Source of the DNA: Collinsella sp.
GTDB taxonomy: Bacteria > Actinomycetota > Coriobacteriia > Coriobacteriales > Coriobacteriaceae
NCBI GenBank assembly: GCA_019414245.1
Contig: DXMK01000007.1
Span: 62,001-126,000, forward strand
Reading direction: 5' to 3'
DNA: 64,000 nucleotides
The position numbers and the translations under genes were made by a program. The notes under the pieces were generated by a model. That model was given only the letters and a program-made list of their open reading frames with translations. It was not told where the DNA came from and ran no database searches. This document shows, in pieces, positions 15,786 through 23,201 of the stretch. Each line of letters starts with the position of its first letter. Position 1 is the first letter of the stretch.

Positions 15786-17204
15786 GTTCTTCTCCTTCGC
15801 GTCCGCGATCTGGATGCGTTTGTTCCATTGGGCGGCGACTGCCAGGCGCTCGTCTTGGGCGCGACGGCGGGCACTTTCGGCGCGCGACTTGGCCAGCAGC
15901 TCTCGGCCGCTCGGCAGCACGTCGAGCGTGGCAAAGTAATCGCCCGGGCGCTCGGCGCGGCGGATGAGGTCGGCCGAGCCATCGGGGCGCAACAGGACCT
16001 CGGCGGAGCGCAGGCGTCCATTGTAGTTGTAGCCCATGGAGTAGCCATGCGCGCCGGTATCGTGGATCACAAGCAGGTCGCCCATGTCGATATGCGGCAG
16101 CTCGCGATCGATGGCGAACTTGTCGTTGTTCTCGCACAGATTGCCCGTGATGTCGTAGGTGTCCGTGACGGGCGCTGTGGTCTTGTCGTCGCCACCCGGC
16201 TGGCCCATCACCGTAATGTGGTGGTAAGCGCCATACATGGCAGGACGAATCAGATCGACGGCACTGGCGTCCACGCCGATATAGTCCTTGTAGATCTGCT
16301 TCTCGTGGATGGCCTTGGTGACCAGGCATCCGTAGGGGCCCATCATAAAGCGACCCATCTCGGTGCAGATCGCCACATCGCCCATGCCGGCGGGGACCAG
16401 AATCTCGTCGTAGGCTGCGTGTACGCCCTCACCGATGGCGTGAATGTCGTTAGCCTGCTGCTCGGGCAGGTAGGGGATACCCACACCGCCGGACAGATTG
16501 ATGAAGGCGACATGTGCGCCGGTCTCGCGCTCCAGGCGCACGGCAAGCTCAAAGAGGATGCGCGCGAGCTTGGGGTAGTAGTCGTTGGTGACGGTGTTGC
16601 TGGCAAGGAATGCGTGGATGCCAAAGTTTTCGGCGCCCTTGGCCTTGAGCATGCGGAAGGCCTCGAAGAGTTGCTCTGTGGTCATGCCGTATTTGGAGTC
16701 GCCGGGGTTATCCATGATGCCGTTGGAGAGCTGGAACAGGCCGCCCGGATTAAAGCGGCAGCTGACCGTCTTGGGAATGGGCCCTGCAACGCGCTCAAAG
16801 AACTCGATGTGGCTGATGTCGTCAAAGTTGACGATGGCACCCAGCTTGTCGGCGAGCTCAAAGTCGGCAGCCGGCGTATCGTTGGACGAGAACATGATGT
16901 CGTGTCCCGTGATACCCAGCGAGCGGGCGATCATGAGCTCGGTATAGCTCGAGCAATCGCAGCCGCAGCCGTATTCGTTGAGAATGGAGATGAGCGCCGG
17001 GTTGGGGTTGGCCTTGACGGCAAAGTATTCCTTAAAGCCCGGGTTCCATGCAAAGGCGTCGCGCACTCCTTGCATGTTGCGGCGGATGCCCGCCTCGTCG
17101 TATAGATGAAACGGCGTGGGGAACTGCTCGACGATATGCTCGAGTGTCTCCTTGTCCACAAACGGCTGCTTGGCCGCATATGCCTCGTTGGGGGTCAATG
17201 CCAT
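14895..17204 (-). CDS. lysA-dapA: in-frame LysA-DapA fusion: diaminopimelate decarboxylase and dihydrodipicolinate synthase
   Basis: One uninterrupted frame of 769 codons. Residues 1 to about 428 are a complete diaminopimelate decarboxylase: PLP lysine K64 (YFAVKANP), GG motif at 239-240 (NLSGGVGIP), catalytic-type C357 (NLCENNDKF) and HDTGAHGYSM. Residues about 430-473 form a charged linker (KSRAESARRRAQDERLAVAA). Residues 474-769 are a complete dihydrodipicolinate synthase (LGTTGESATM, YNIPGRCG, Schiff-base lysine in MGIKEASGN). M474 at 15785 is preceded by AAGGAG, so free DapA could also be made from an internal start. The two activities are the last and first steps of the DAP-to-lysine branch. 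No stop codon separates them, which is unusual. Confidence 0.85.
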   Translation of the reverse strand: MALTPNEAYAAKQPFVDKETLEHIVEQFPTPFHLYDEAGIRRNMQGVRDAFAWNPGFKEYFAVKANPNPALISILNEYGCGCDCSSYTELMIARSLGITGHDIMFSSNDTPAADFELADKLGAIVNFDDISHIEFFERVAGPIPKTVSCRFNPGGLFQLSNGIMDNPGDSKYGMTTEQLFEAFRMLKAKGAENFGIHAFLASNTVTNDYYPKLARILFELAVRLERETGAHVAFINLSGGVGIPYLPEQQANDIHAIGEGVHAAYDEILVPAGMGDVAICTEMGRFMMGPYGCLVTKAIHEKQIYKDYIGVDASAVDLIRPAMYGAYHHITVMGQPGGDDKTTAPVTDTYDITGNLCENNDKFAIDRELPHIDMGDLLVIHDTGAHGYSMGYNYNGRLRSAEVLLRPDGSADLIRRAERPGDYFATLDVLPSGRELLAKSRAESARRRAQDERLAVAAQWNKRIQIADAKEKNMDIRNLKGSIVALVTPFKKDGSVDFDALERLIDFHLQNGTDAILTLGTTGESATMTDDEDNSVVAAVVKHVAGRVPVIAGSGSNSTQTMLTKSLTYQGLGADGLLLITPYYNKSNEEGIYQHFKTVADAVNIPCILYNIPGRCGCGISERNVERLAAHPNIMGIKEASGNVAYAAKIAHLLSDDFRMYSGEDALTVPLMSLGASGTISVWADVQPQLVHDMCRAYLDGDVARARDIQIAGQPLINALFSEVNPIPVKEALAQMGMIEANYRMPLCPMADDTRSALTDALKGAGLLD

Positions 17205-17217
17205 GTCCCGTAAACCT

Positions 17218-17282
17218 CGCTATCCAGACGGCGCCATCTGCGCATCGAATCCGCATAGCGTGGACCCAATGTCCGGATAGCG
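17218..17282 (-). promoter_or_regulatory. switching sequences between riboswitch and lysA
   Basis: On the transcript, CGCUAUCCGGAC (17282-17271), which includes the 3' strand of riboswitch helix P1, can pair over 12 bp (one G-U) with GUCUGGAUAGCG (17229-17218), next to GAGG and the lysA start. The P1 helix and this helix exclude each other. There is no T-run, so control of translation rather than termination is likely. Which state is ON cannot be decided by eye. Confidence 0.6.
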
Positions 17283-17432
17283 CTCCCGCATTGCTGCAGA
17301 CAGTCCTGTGGGTGTTTCCCACAGGCCCACCAGGTTGTTCGTGCCCGAAAAGCCCAGTTCGGCGGGTTTCGCCTCCCCACGGGGTCAAAGCCTGCCGGCT
17401 CGCCCGCGGTTCTTCGTGCCCGCGCCTCTATC
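17276..17432 (-). ncRNA. lysine riboswitch (L box)
   Basis: On the minus strand the 5' UTR of lysA-dapA has the L-box landmarks in order: GATAGAGGCGCGGGCACGAA at the 5' end, GGGGAGGCGAAACCCGCCGA in the middle, CCTGGTGGGC, GGACTGTC, and GAGCGCTATC at the 3' end, where CTATC pairs with the initial GATAG as helix P1. Length about 157 nt and spacing agree with known lysine riboswitches such as that of Bacillus lysC. It should repress the lysA-dapA-dapB-dapH operon when lysine is abundant. Confidence 0.85.
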
Positions 17433-17582
17433 AAGTGGTAACGACCCTACCACGTTGCACTTTACCAAACAAGAGTATTCGTATATAACGTTTAAAAAAT
17501 GCAGGGATATGCTGGAAACATGTGCGCCACAATCCTGTATCACAATAAGTTGCAACAGATGTGCCTCACGAAGGGATCCTCT

Positions 17583-18770
17583 ATGACCGAGCTCCAAGAA
17601 CTCCGTCGCTACCGCCGCGATCTCCATCGCATTCCGGAGCTCGATTTCGATCTTCCGCAAACCATTGCCTATATCGAGGGCGTGCTGGCACCGCTCGCTT
17701 GCGAGGTGACCCATCCGTGCCCCAGCTGCGTCTGTGCTTTCTTCGACGCCGGTGTTGATGCCGCGCATGCCACGGCGATTCGCGCCGATATGGATGCGCT
17801 GCCCATCGCGGAGGCGACGGGAGCGGCCTTTGCCTCAACCCATCCCGGCAAGATGCACGCTTGCGGACATGACGGACACATGGCCATGGCGCTTGCCGCC
17901 GCGACGTATGTTGACCGTACGATTCGCGAACAGCCGGGCGCCATTAGGCGCAACGTTCTCTTTGTGTTCCAGCCGGCCGAGGAAACGACCGGTGGTGCCA
18001 AGACGGTATGCGAGAGTGGTGTGTTCGAGCGCTATGGGGCCGACCGCATCTTCGGCTTCCATGTGTGGCCCGATCTGCCTGCCGGCACGTTGGCGAGTTG
18101 TTCCGGTCCGCTGCTGGCGCGTTCGAGTGAGACACACATTTATATTCACGGGACGAGCATCCATATCGCTAAGACCTATGGCGTTCCGGTCGAGGAGTCA
18201 CACGATGCGGCGTTGGCGGCAGCAAAGTTTTTGGTTGCCGAGCGCGAGCTGATGGACGAGCTGGGCACCGATGAGCCCTGCATTGGCAAGTTCGGCCTGC
18301 TTCAGGCAGGCACCGTCTGCAATGCGGTGGCGGGGGAGGCCCATGTTGCCGGTAGCTTGCGTGTGTTTACGGACGGTATGTTCGACCGTGCGCGCGAGGG
18401 CGTGCGCCGCGTGTTGGACGAGGCCTGCGCCGCAACAGGCTGCACGTACGACCTCGACTTTGCCGAGGGCTATCCGCCGGTCGATAACGACCCCGAGCTG
18501 TTCGCCCACATTGCGCCTGCCTTGTCCGAGCTGCAACTTGTGGACGAGCCACTGCTAATCGCCGAGGATTTCGCGTTCTATCAGCGTCATCTGCCGGGCG
18601 TGTTCTTCTTGCTGGGCACGGGCGTGCCGGAGGGTCAAGAAAACCCGAGCGATTCGGATGGCTGCCCCGCCTATGCCACGAGCGCTCTGCATACCGATAC
18701 CATGCTCTTTGACGAGGAAATCCTACTCAAGGGCCTCGATGTCTACAAACGATTGCTCGTGATGGAGTGA
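17583..18770 (+). CDS. M20 family amidohydrolase, likely N-acetyldiaminopimelate deacetylase
   Basis: 395 residues from ATG 17583 (AAGGGA upstream). M20D-type metallo-amidohydrolase: RRDLHRIPELDFDLPQT, IRADMDALPI, HACGHDGHMAMAL with the metal-binding Cys/His, QPAEETTGGAKTV, and a late HTDTMLFDEE. The family removes acyl groups from amino acids. It is divergent from the lysA-dapA operon, and a DapH-type pathway needs an N-acetyl-LL-DAP deacetylase, so that role is likely; other N-acyl amino-acid hydrolases cannot be excluded. The small membrane-protein gene follows after 2 nt. Confidence 0.85.
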   Translation: MTELQELRRYRRDLHRIPELDFDLPQTIAYIEGVLAPLACEVTHPCPSCVCAFFDAGVDAAHATAIRADMDALPIAEATGAAFASTHPGKMHACGHDGHMAMALAAATYVDRTIREQPGAIRRNVLFVFQPAEETTGGAKTVCESGVFERYGADRIFGFHVWPDLPAGTLASCSGPLLARSSETHIYIHGTSIHIAKTYGVPVEESHDAALAAAKFLVAERELMDELGTDEPCIGKFGLLQAGTVCNAVAGEAHVAGSLRVFTDGMFDRAREGVRRVLDEACAATGCTYDLDFAEGYPPVDNDPELFAHIAPALSELQLVDEPLLIAEDFAFYQRHLPGVFFLLGTGVPEGQENPSDSDGCPAYATSALHTDTMLFDEEILLKGLDVYKRLLVME

Positions 18771-18772
18771 CG

Positions 18773-19096
18773 ATGAGGCGACGCCGACAGCCTGCCGTAT
18801 ATAGTCCGGGTGGATGCGGGTGCGGTTTGCTGCTGCTTCCGGTCATCGCTGTGAGCATTGGCGTAATGTTTGCGCTTGCCGGGTTGGCAGCAGCGGCACT
18901 CGTGTTGCTGATTGTGGCCATTGGCGTGACGATTTGGCTTTGCCGCAATCGCGAGCAACGCCGTGCCGACGGTAAAACCACTGTCGGCTGGGTCGTCTTC
19001 CTGATTATTGCGTACCCGCTGAGTGCCAGCTACCTGGTGTTCTTTGTCCTGTTGATGATCAGCGCCTTTACTGGGGAATCCGTAACGGTGGGTTGA
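18773..19096 (+). CDS. small two-helix membrane protein
   Basis: 107 residues starting 2 nt after the M20 stop, so almost certainly co-transcribed with it. A basic N-terminus (MRRRRQPAVY) is followed by one long hydrophobic region, about residues 17-55 (CGLLLLPVIAVSIGVMFALA onward), a charged loop (CRNREQRRADGKTT), and a second segment at about 70-100. No family recognised; function unknown. Confidence 0.65.
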   Translation: MRRRRQPAVYSPGGCGCGLLLLPVIAVSIGVMFALAGLAAAALVLLIVAIGVTIWLCRNREQRRADGKTTVGWVVFLIIAYPLSASYLVFFVLLMISAFTGESVTVG

Positions 19097-19260
19097 CGCG
19101 CTGCCAGCAGACGGTTGCGCAAAGTGCGTTTGCTCGGCGTTTGGATAACTGCATTGGCCGTTTACTGCAGCCTTAGCTCTCAGCTAATGAATTCAAGTTC
19201 AATCCTTTCTACGATGTGCTGTATGCCGGCGCGGTAGCCGGATCGTAGGAAGGATGAATA

Positions 19261-19704
19261 ATGGCAAAAGAGGGAAAGAAGCCGATCGGCAAGATTGTCC
19301 TAGGCGTCATCGTGGTGCTGGTTATCGTCGGTGCCGTGGGCTCTATGGGTGGCAATTCAACCGATTCGTCTGCGAGCGATTCGGCAAAACCTGCCGAGGC
19401 GACACAGCAGGCTGAGGAGCAAAAAGAACCGCAAGAACCGTATGCCATTGCTGATGAGGCTGAAGACACCTCCAATCAGTTTGCCTATAAGATCACGGGC
19501 ACGCTGACCAATAACACGGACAAGGAAAAGAGCTACATTCAGATTGAGTATGTTCTGTATGATGCCGATGGCAACCAGGTTGGAACGGCTCTTGCAAACA
19601 CCAATCATCTGAAGGCGGGCGGCTCCTGGAAGTTCGAGGCGCTGGGTACAGTGTCTCCCGACCAGGTTGCTAGCTGGGAGCGTTCGGACGTAAGTGGTTT
19701 CTAG
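19261..19704 (+). CDS. membrane-anchored FxLYD-domain protein
   Basis: 147 residues. N-terminal anchor at about 10-32 (GKIVLGVIVVLVIVGAVGSM), then a Ser/Ala/Glu/Gln-rich linker (to about residue 62), then a small beta-sandwich-like domain (FAYKITGTLTNNTDKEKSY, IEYVLYDADGNQVGTAL, LKAGGSWKFEA) matching the FxLYD pattern of secreted or lipoprotein-like surface proteins. There is no lipobox Cys. The preceding GGAAGGATGAATA is its ribosome-binding site. Role unknown. It precedes a helix-turn-helix protein and a Ser/Thr kinase. Confidence 0.75.
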   Translation: MAKEGKKPIGKIVLGVIVVLVIVGAVGSMGGNSTDSSASDSAKPAEATQQAEEQKEPQEPYAIADEAEDTSNQFAYKITGTLTNNTDKEKSYIQIEYVLYDADGNQVGTALANTNHLKAGGSWKFEALGTVSPDQVASWERSDVSGF

Positions 19705-19736
19705 CATGTTGCATGCACTGGGGGAGGTGAAGCCGT

Positions 19737-20159
19737 ATGCCCGATAAAAAGCTGACCGAGGAGTTGCTCAATGAGCTTCTCGACGCGCCAAACATCGATG
19801 GCTATATCAAAGAACACGACTTTGCCGCCCCATCGCTTTCGGACTACCTGAAGCGGCTACTGCAGGAAAAGGGCTTGGAGCGTTCGCGCGTGGTGCGCAT
19901 GGCCGACCTCAACGAGACGTTTGGCTATCAGATCTTTACCGGCGCGCGGCATCCAAGCCGCAATAAGGTGCTGCAGATCGCCTTTGCGATGGCGCTGACG
20001 CTCAAAGAGACCAACCGTGCGCTGACGGCTGCCGGGGTAAGCGTCCTTAACTGCAAGGACCGCCGCGATGCGATTATCATCTTTTGTATCGATCGCGGGT
20101 GCAGCCTCCAAAAGGTCAACGAGGAGCTGTATCGCTTTGGCGAGGAGACGGTGAGTTAG
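19737..20159 (+). CDS. helix-turn-helix (XRE-like) protein
   Basis: 140 residues preceded by GGGGGAGGTG. Residues about 40-100 (LSDYLKRLLQEKGLERSRVVRMADLNETF, then HPSRNKVLQIAFAMALTLKET) have the helix-turn-helix layout of lambda-repressor/XRE proteins. The C-terminal third (DRRDAIIIFCIDRGCSLQKVNEELYRFGEE) is helical. It lies about 100 nt upstream of a Ser/Thr kinase in the same direction; the two may act together in signalling, which is an inference from position. Confidence 0.7.
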   Translation: MPDKKLTEELLNELLDAPNIDGYIKEHDFAAPSLSDYLKRLLQEKGLERSRVVRMADLNETFGYQIFTGARHPSRNKVLQIAFAMALTLKETNRALTAAGVSVLNCKDRRDAIIIFCIDRGCSLQKVNEELYRFGEETVS

Positions 20160-20257
20160 CGGCTGATATCTGAGCCGGCGGAGCTGCCGAACAACGATGC
20201 AAACGAACGGGGCACGGATGCCATGGGGTGTCTGCGCCCTGCGCTATGATGGAGGCT

Positions 20258-21637
20258 ATGGATACTCAGACCCCAACATATTCCGATGACGAGCTGACCG
20301 CAGCGCTTGCCGAGCACCTGGCGTCGCTCGATCGCGACGACAGCTATCGTGTGGAGCGTGTACTTAAGCACTCGTCCCTTGAAACAACCGAGCTCGTGTA
20401 CTTTGAAGGAACCGGCGGTGGCTCGCTCGGCCCCTTTGTCCGTAAACGCATCGATGCTTCGGCTCAAATCGGTGGGGCATACGAGCGTCTGTTTGCCGCT
20501 CAGCGGGCAGGCAGGCGTTTTGAGCACCTGCCCAGAATCGTCGATTGTCGTCGTGTGGGCGACGAGCTCAACGTGGTTATGGAATACATCGAAGGGGAGA
20601 CACTCGGGGCGCTGGTGGACCGTCTGGGAGCCACCCCCGATTATGCGCACGAATTGTATCCTGCCCTATGCGATGCCGTGGGCGAGCTCCACGCCGGTTT
20701 TGCGATGGCGGGGGAGACGTCGGCGCCGGTGATCCATCGCGACCTCAAGCCGTCGAATATCATCGTGACAGGTGCCAACTATACGCCTGATGACGGTCTG
20801 ACGTTTTCGTCGCTGGTGATTATCGACTTGGGGATCGCGCGCGTATGGCGCGATGGCGCCGATGCCGACACCGTCAAGTTTGGGACACGGCCCTATGCGC
20901 CGCCCGAGCAGTATGGGTTTGGGCAGACGAGCGTGCGAAGCGACGTCTACGCACTTGGCGCCCTGTTGTTCTTCTGCTTGACGGGAGTCGACCCTAAACC
21001 AGGGCTCGACATGCGCGAGCAATGCGAGGCGCGTGGCATTCCCACCCCACTTGCCGATGTCATCTGCATGTCGATGGCGCTCGACCCGGCCAAGCGTTTT
21101 GCGAGCGCGGAAGCGTTGGGACGGGCGACGCGCGCGGCATACGATCTAAGTCGCCCCGTGCGGCCTCCTGCGCCTGCGCCTGTCCGTACTCCGGCCTCGG
21201 AGACGGTGTTGACGCCCCAAGGGCTCCAGAACCCCACAGGGCTTCCTAGGCCTGCCGCCTCCGCTGCATGCGGTCTGCTCTCTCGCGTTCCGGAGTCTCT
21301 GGGGCGTATTTGGAATACGCTCGTCTGCTTCTCGCTGCTTGTGTTCTTTGCCGGAAGTCACTTTGCCGTCTTTCACCCCACGGGAGCAAACCAAAGCTAC
21401 CCGACGTGGCTTCTCATAATCGAGTATTTTTTCTTTGTCGATGGCCTTATGGTGCTTATGCATTTTGCGCTGCTCGATAAGCGCCGTCTTCGTCGGCGAT
21501 TCGCACTGCTCGACAGCTATCGCGGCAAGAAACTCGCGAAGCTCTGGCTCAAGGCATTGGGTGTGCTGCTCCTATGCATGATCGTCATAGTCGCGGTTGC
21601 CAATGCGACCGGCGTCGTCGATACCTCCGCTACCTAA
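20258..21637 (+). CDS. membrane-anchored Ser/Thr protein kinase
   Basis: 459 residues from ATG 20258, chosen because GGAGG precedes it. Eukaryotic-like kinase domain: YIEGETLGALVDRL hinge region, catalytic loop HRDLKPSNIIV near residue 160, activation segment starting VIIDLGIARVW where DFG is replaced by DLG, then GTRPYAPPEQYGFGQTSVRS and DVYALGALLFFCLTG. After a Pro-rich linker there are about three membrane segments (LVCFSLLVFFAGSHFAVF; LLIIEYFFFVDGLMVLMHF; ALGVLLLCMIVIVAV). No PASTA or other extracellular sensor is present. Substrates unknown. Confidence 0.9.
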   Translation: MDTQTPTYSDDELTAALAEHLASLDRDDSYRVERVLKHSSLETTELVYFEGTGGGSLGPFVRKRIDASAQIGGAYERLFAAQRAGRRFEHLPRIVDCRRVGDELNVVMEYIEGETLGALVDRLGATPDYAHELYPALCDAVGELHAGFAMAGETSAPVIHRDLKPSNIIVTGANYTPDDGLTFSSLVIIDLGIARVWRDGADADTVKFGTRPYAPPEQYGFGQTSVRSDVYALGALLFFCLTGVDPKPGLDMREQCEARGIPTPLADVICMSMALDPAKRFASAEALGRATRAAYDLSRPVRPPAPAPVRTPASETVLTPQGLQNPTGLPRPAASAACGLLSRVPESLGRIWNTLVCFSLLVFFAGSHFAVFHPTGANQSYPTWLLIIEYFFFVDGLMVLMHFALLDKRRLRRRFALLDSYRGKKLAKLWLKALGVLLLCMIVIVAVANATGVVDTSAT

Positions 21638-21640
21638 AAG

Positions 21641-21668
21641 AAAAGGGCCCCGTTGGGGCCCTTTGCAG
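21641..21668. terminator. bidirectional terminator
   Basis: AAAGGGCCCC/GGGGCCCTTT hairpin with A- and T-rich flanks between the convergent kinase and cell-wall hydrolase genes. Confidence 0.85.
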
Positions 21669-21674
21669 TTGCAC

Positions 21675-22808
21675 TTAGATGCGGTTCATCTGAGCGGCGA
21701 CTTTGTTGTACCAGTCCTGCCACGTGGGCGGGCAGTACTTTTTGGCCGCTGCTGGGGTAAGGGTGGAGCCGTAGTTGGCGCCCAGATAGGCAACGTGAGC
21801 GGAGATGCCCTCGCTCCAGCTGCCAAAGCTGCGCCAACCGCCGCCGCGGGCACTCCAGCCCCAGGCGTTGTAAGAATTGGCGCAATAAGCACCCTTGGTG
21901 CTCTCGATGCAGGCGATGGCGGGGGACCAACGGGGGTCGACACCGGTATTCCAAGCGGCGACGGCAAAGTTATAGCCCTGGCCTGCCATGGGGGAGCCGG
22001 CGAGATAATTGTCGATGCGGCCTGTCCACTCATTAATGAACGAATCGTAATCGGAGCTACCGGTATTGGCGTTGTTCACCGTGGTGTCGATGGTGGTGTT
22101 GGTGTTGGTGGCCTGGCTGCTGGAATTGCTGCCGCTTACGCCCTCGCCCGAGATCTTCTCGGCGGCAGCGGCCTTATCGGCCTCAAGCTTGGCAAGCTCG
22201 GCGGCATTTTCCTGCTCGGCTTTTGCCTGTGCCTCGCTGCGGAGCTGCTGGGCCTGAGCCAACGCATCCTCGGCGTTTTTCTGCTCTGCCTCAAGCTGAG
22301 ACTTGGCCTGCTGGAGCTCAGCCTTGTTCTGCTCGAGTTCGGTTTGCATGTTATTAAGCTGTTCGATCTCGTCGACGCTCGAGCTCGTGATCTGGTTGGT
22401 GTATTTGCAGGTCGTGATGAACTCACCCAGGCTCTGCGCGTTGACCAGGAAGCTCACGATGGGGTTGGTGCCCTTCTGATACTTGTACAGATCGCGCATG
22501 GCGGAGCTTGCTTTGGCCTGCTGCTCGGGAAGCTTAGCCTCGATTTCCTCGATGCTTGCCTCATTGGAGTCAATCTGCTTTTGCAGGTCATCGAGTTTGG
22601 TGCGGGCGTCGTTGTAGGCGCTCGTGGCGGCTTCGATCTTCTGCTGGGCTGCGGAAAGCTGGTCCTGCGTTGCCTGCGAGGCGGCATACGCCGCAACGGG
22701 GGAGAGCATCGGCGTGGCCGTCAGCGCAACGGCGAGCGCGGCGCTCGTGATGATACGAGCCGGCTTCGACGCAATGAGCGCTGCGGCGCGATGATTCGAA
22801 TGCTGCAT
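21675..22808 (-). CDS. secreted coiled-coil cell-wall hydrolase
   Basis: 377 residues from ATG 22808-22806 (AGAGGG upstream). Signal peptide with AALAVALTATPMLSPVAAYA, cleaved near residue 42. A long coiled coil rich in Ala, Gln, Glu and Lys spans about 45-225, similar to the N-terminal regulatory domains of PcsB/CwlO-type peptidoglycan hydrolases. After a Ser/Asn/Thr linker, the C-terminal domain (AIACIESTKGAYC, YNAWGWSARGGGW, GISAHVAYLGANYGSTLTP, ending WYNKVAAQMNRI) looks like a lysozyme- or glucosaminidase-like lytic domain. Probable role: septal or side-wall peptidoglycan remodelling. Confidence 0.8.
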   Translation of the reverse strand: MQHSNHRAAALIASKPARIITSAALAVALTATPMLSPVAAYAASQATQDQLSAAQQKIEAATSAYNDARTKLDDLQKQIDSNEASIEEIEAKLPEQQAKASSAMRDLYKYQKGTNPIVSFLVNAQSLGEFITTCKYTNQITSSSVDEIEQLNNMQTELEQNKAELQQAKSQLEAEQKNAEDALAQAQQLRSEAQAKAEQENAAELAKLEADKAAAAEKISGEGVSGSNSSSQATNTNTTIDTTVNNANTGSSDYDSFINEWTGRIDNYLAGSPMAGQGYNFAVAAWNTGVDPRWSPAIACIESTKGAYCANSYNAWGWSARGGGWRSFGSWSEGISAHVAYLGANYGSTLTPAAAKKYCPPTWQDWYNKVAAQMNRI

Positions 22809-23201
22809 CCAGTCCCTCTGCAATCAATCGTAGGTTATGGTTCGAACGGTATTCTACTACTGCTTTCGACCTCAACTTGAACCTTAAAGGTTCTAAAGGG
22901 TCAAGTTGAACTTGAGGCTTTGGCCTTGACCTGCGGGAATGGTGAATTGTTGAGAAACCATAGAGTTCAACTTTAACGTTACGGAACCCTGTCGAGAGGG
23001 TTTTTGTTTATCAAAAGTCGCCTCATGTGGGGTTTTGCAACTACAGGGTCCCATCACGGCGAGGGCGGATTTCATGCTGGATAATTGCGCTGATTGCCAT
23101 AGATACGGTGGAGCTTTGGGCGCCGGCGGCTTGGCACGCTAGAATAAATCAGTTGCGCAAAGACCGCCCGTTGTGTGGGCAGTTCATGATAGGAAGTTTC
23201 C
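22809..23201. promoter_or_regulatory. intergenic region with two operator-like palindromes and a small terminator
   Basis: Two perfect odd palindromes lie close together: GAACCTTAAAGGTTC (22879-22893) and TCAAGTTGAACTTGA (22901-22915). They look like operator sites, and their CCTT/AAGG style recalls MerR-family sites. A short hairpin AACCCT/AGGGTT with a T-run lies at about 22985-23008. No convincing gene is seen; a 60-codon minus frame here lacks a ribosome-binding site. The palindromes could control the cell-wall hydrolase (minus) or a short plus-strand transcript. Confidence 0.55.

Noticed and set aside
15828..17105. 425-codon plus-strand frame antisense to lysA
   Set aside because: Shadow of a well-supported gene on the other strand.
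22893..23075. 60-codon minus-strand frame in the palindrome region
   Set aside because: No ribosome-binding site; it crosses a terminator-like hairpin and an operator palindrome.
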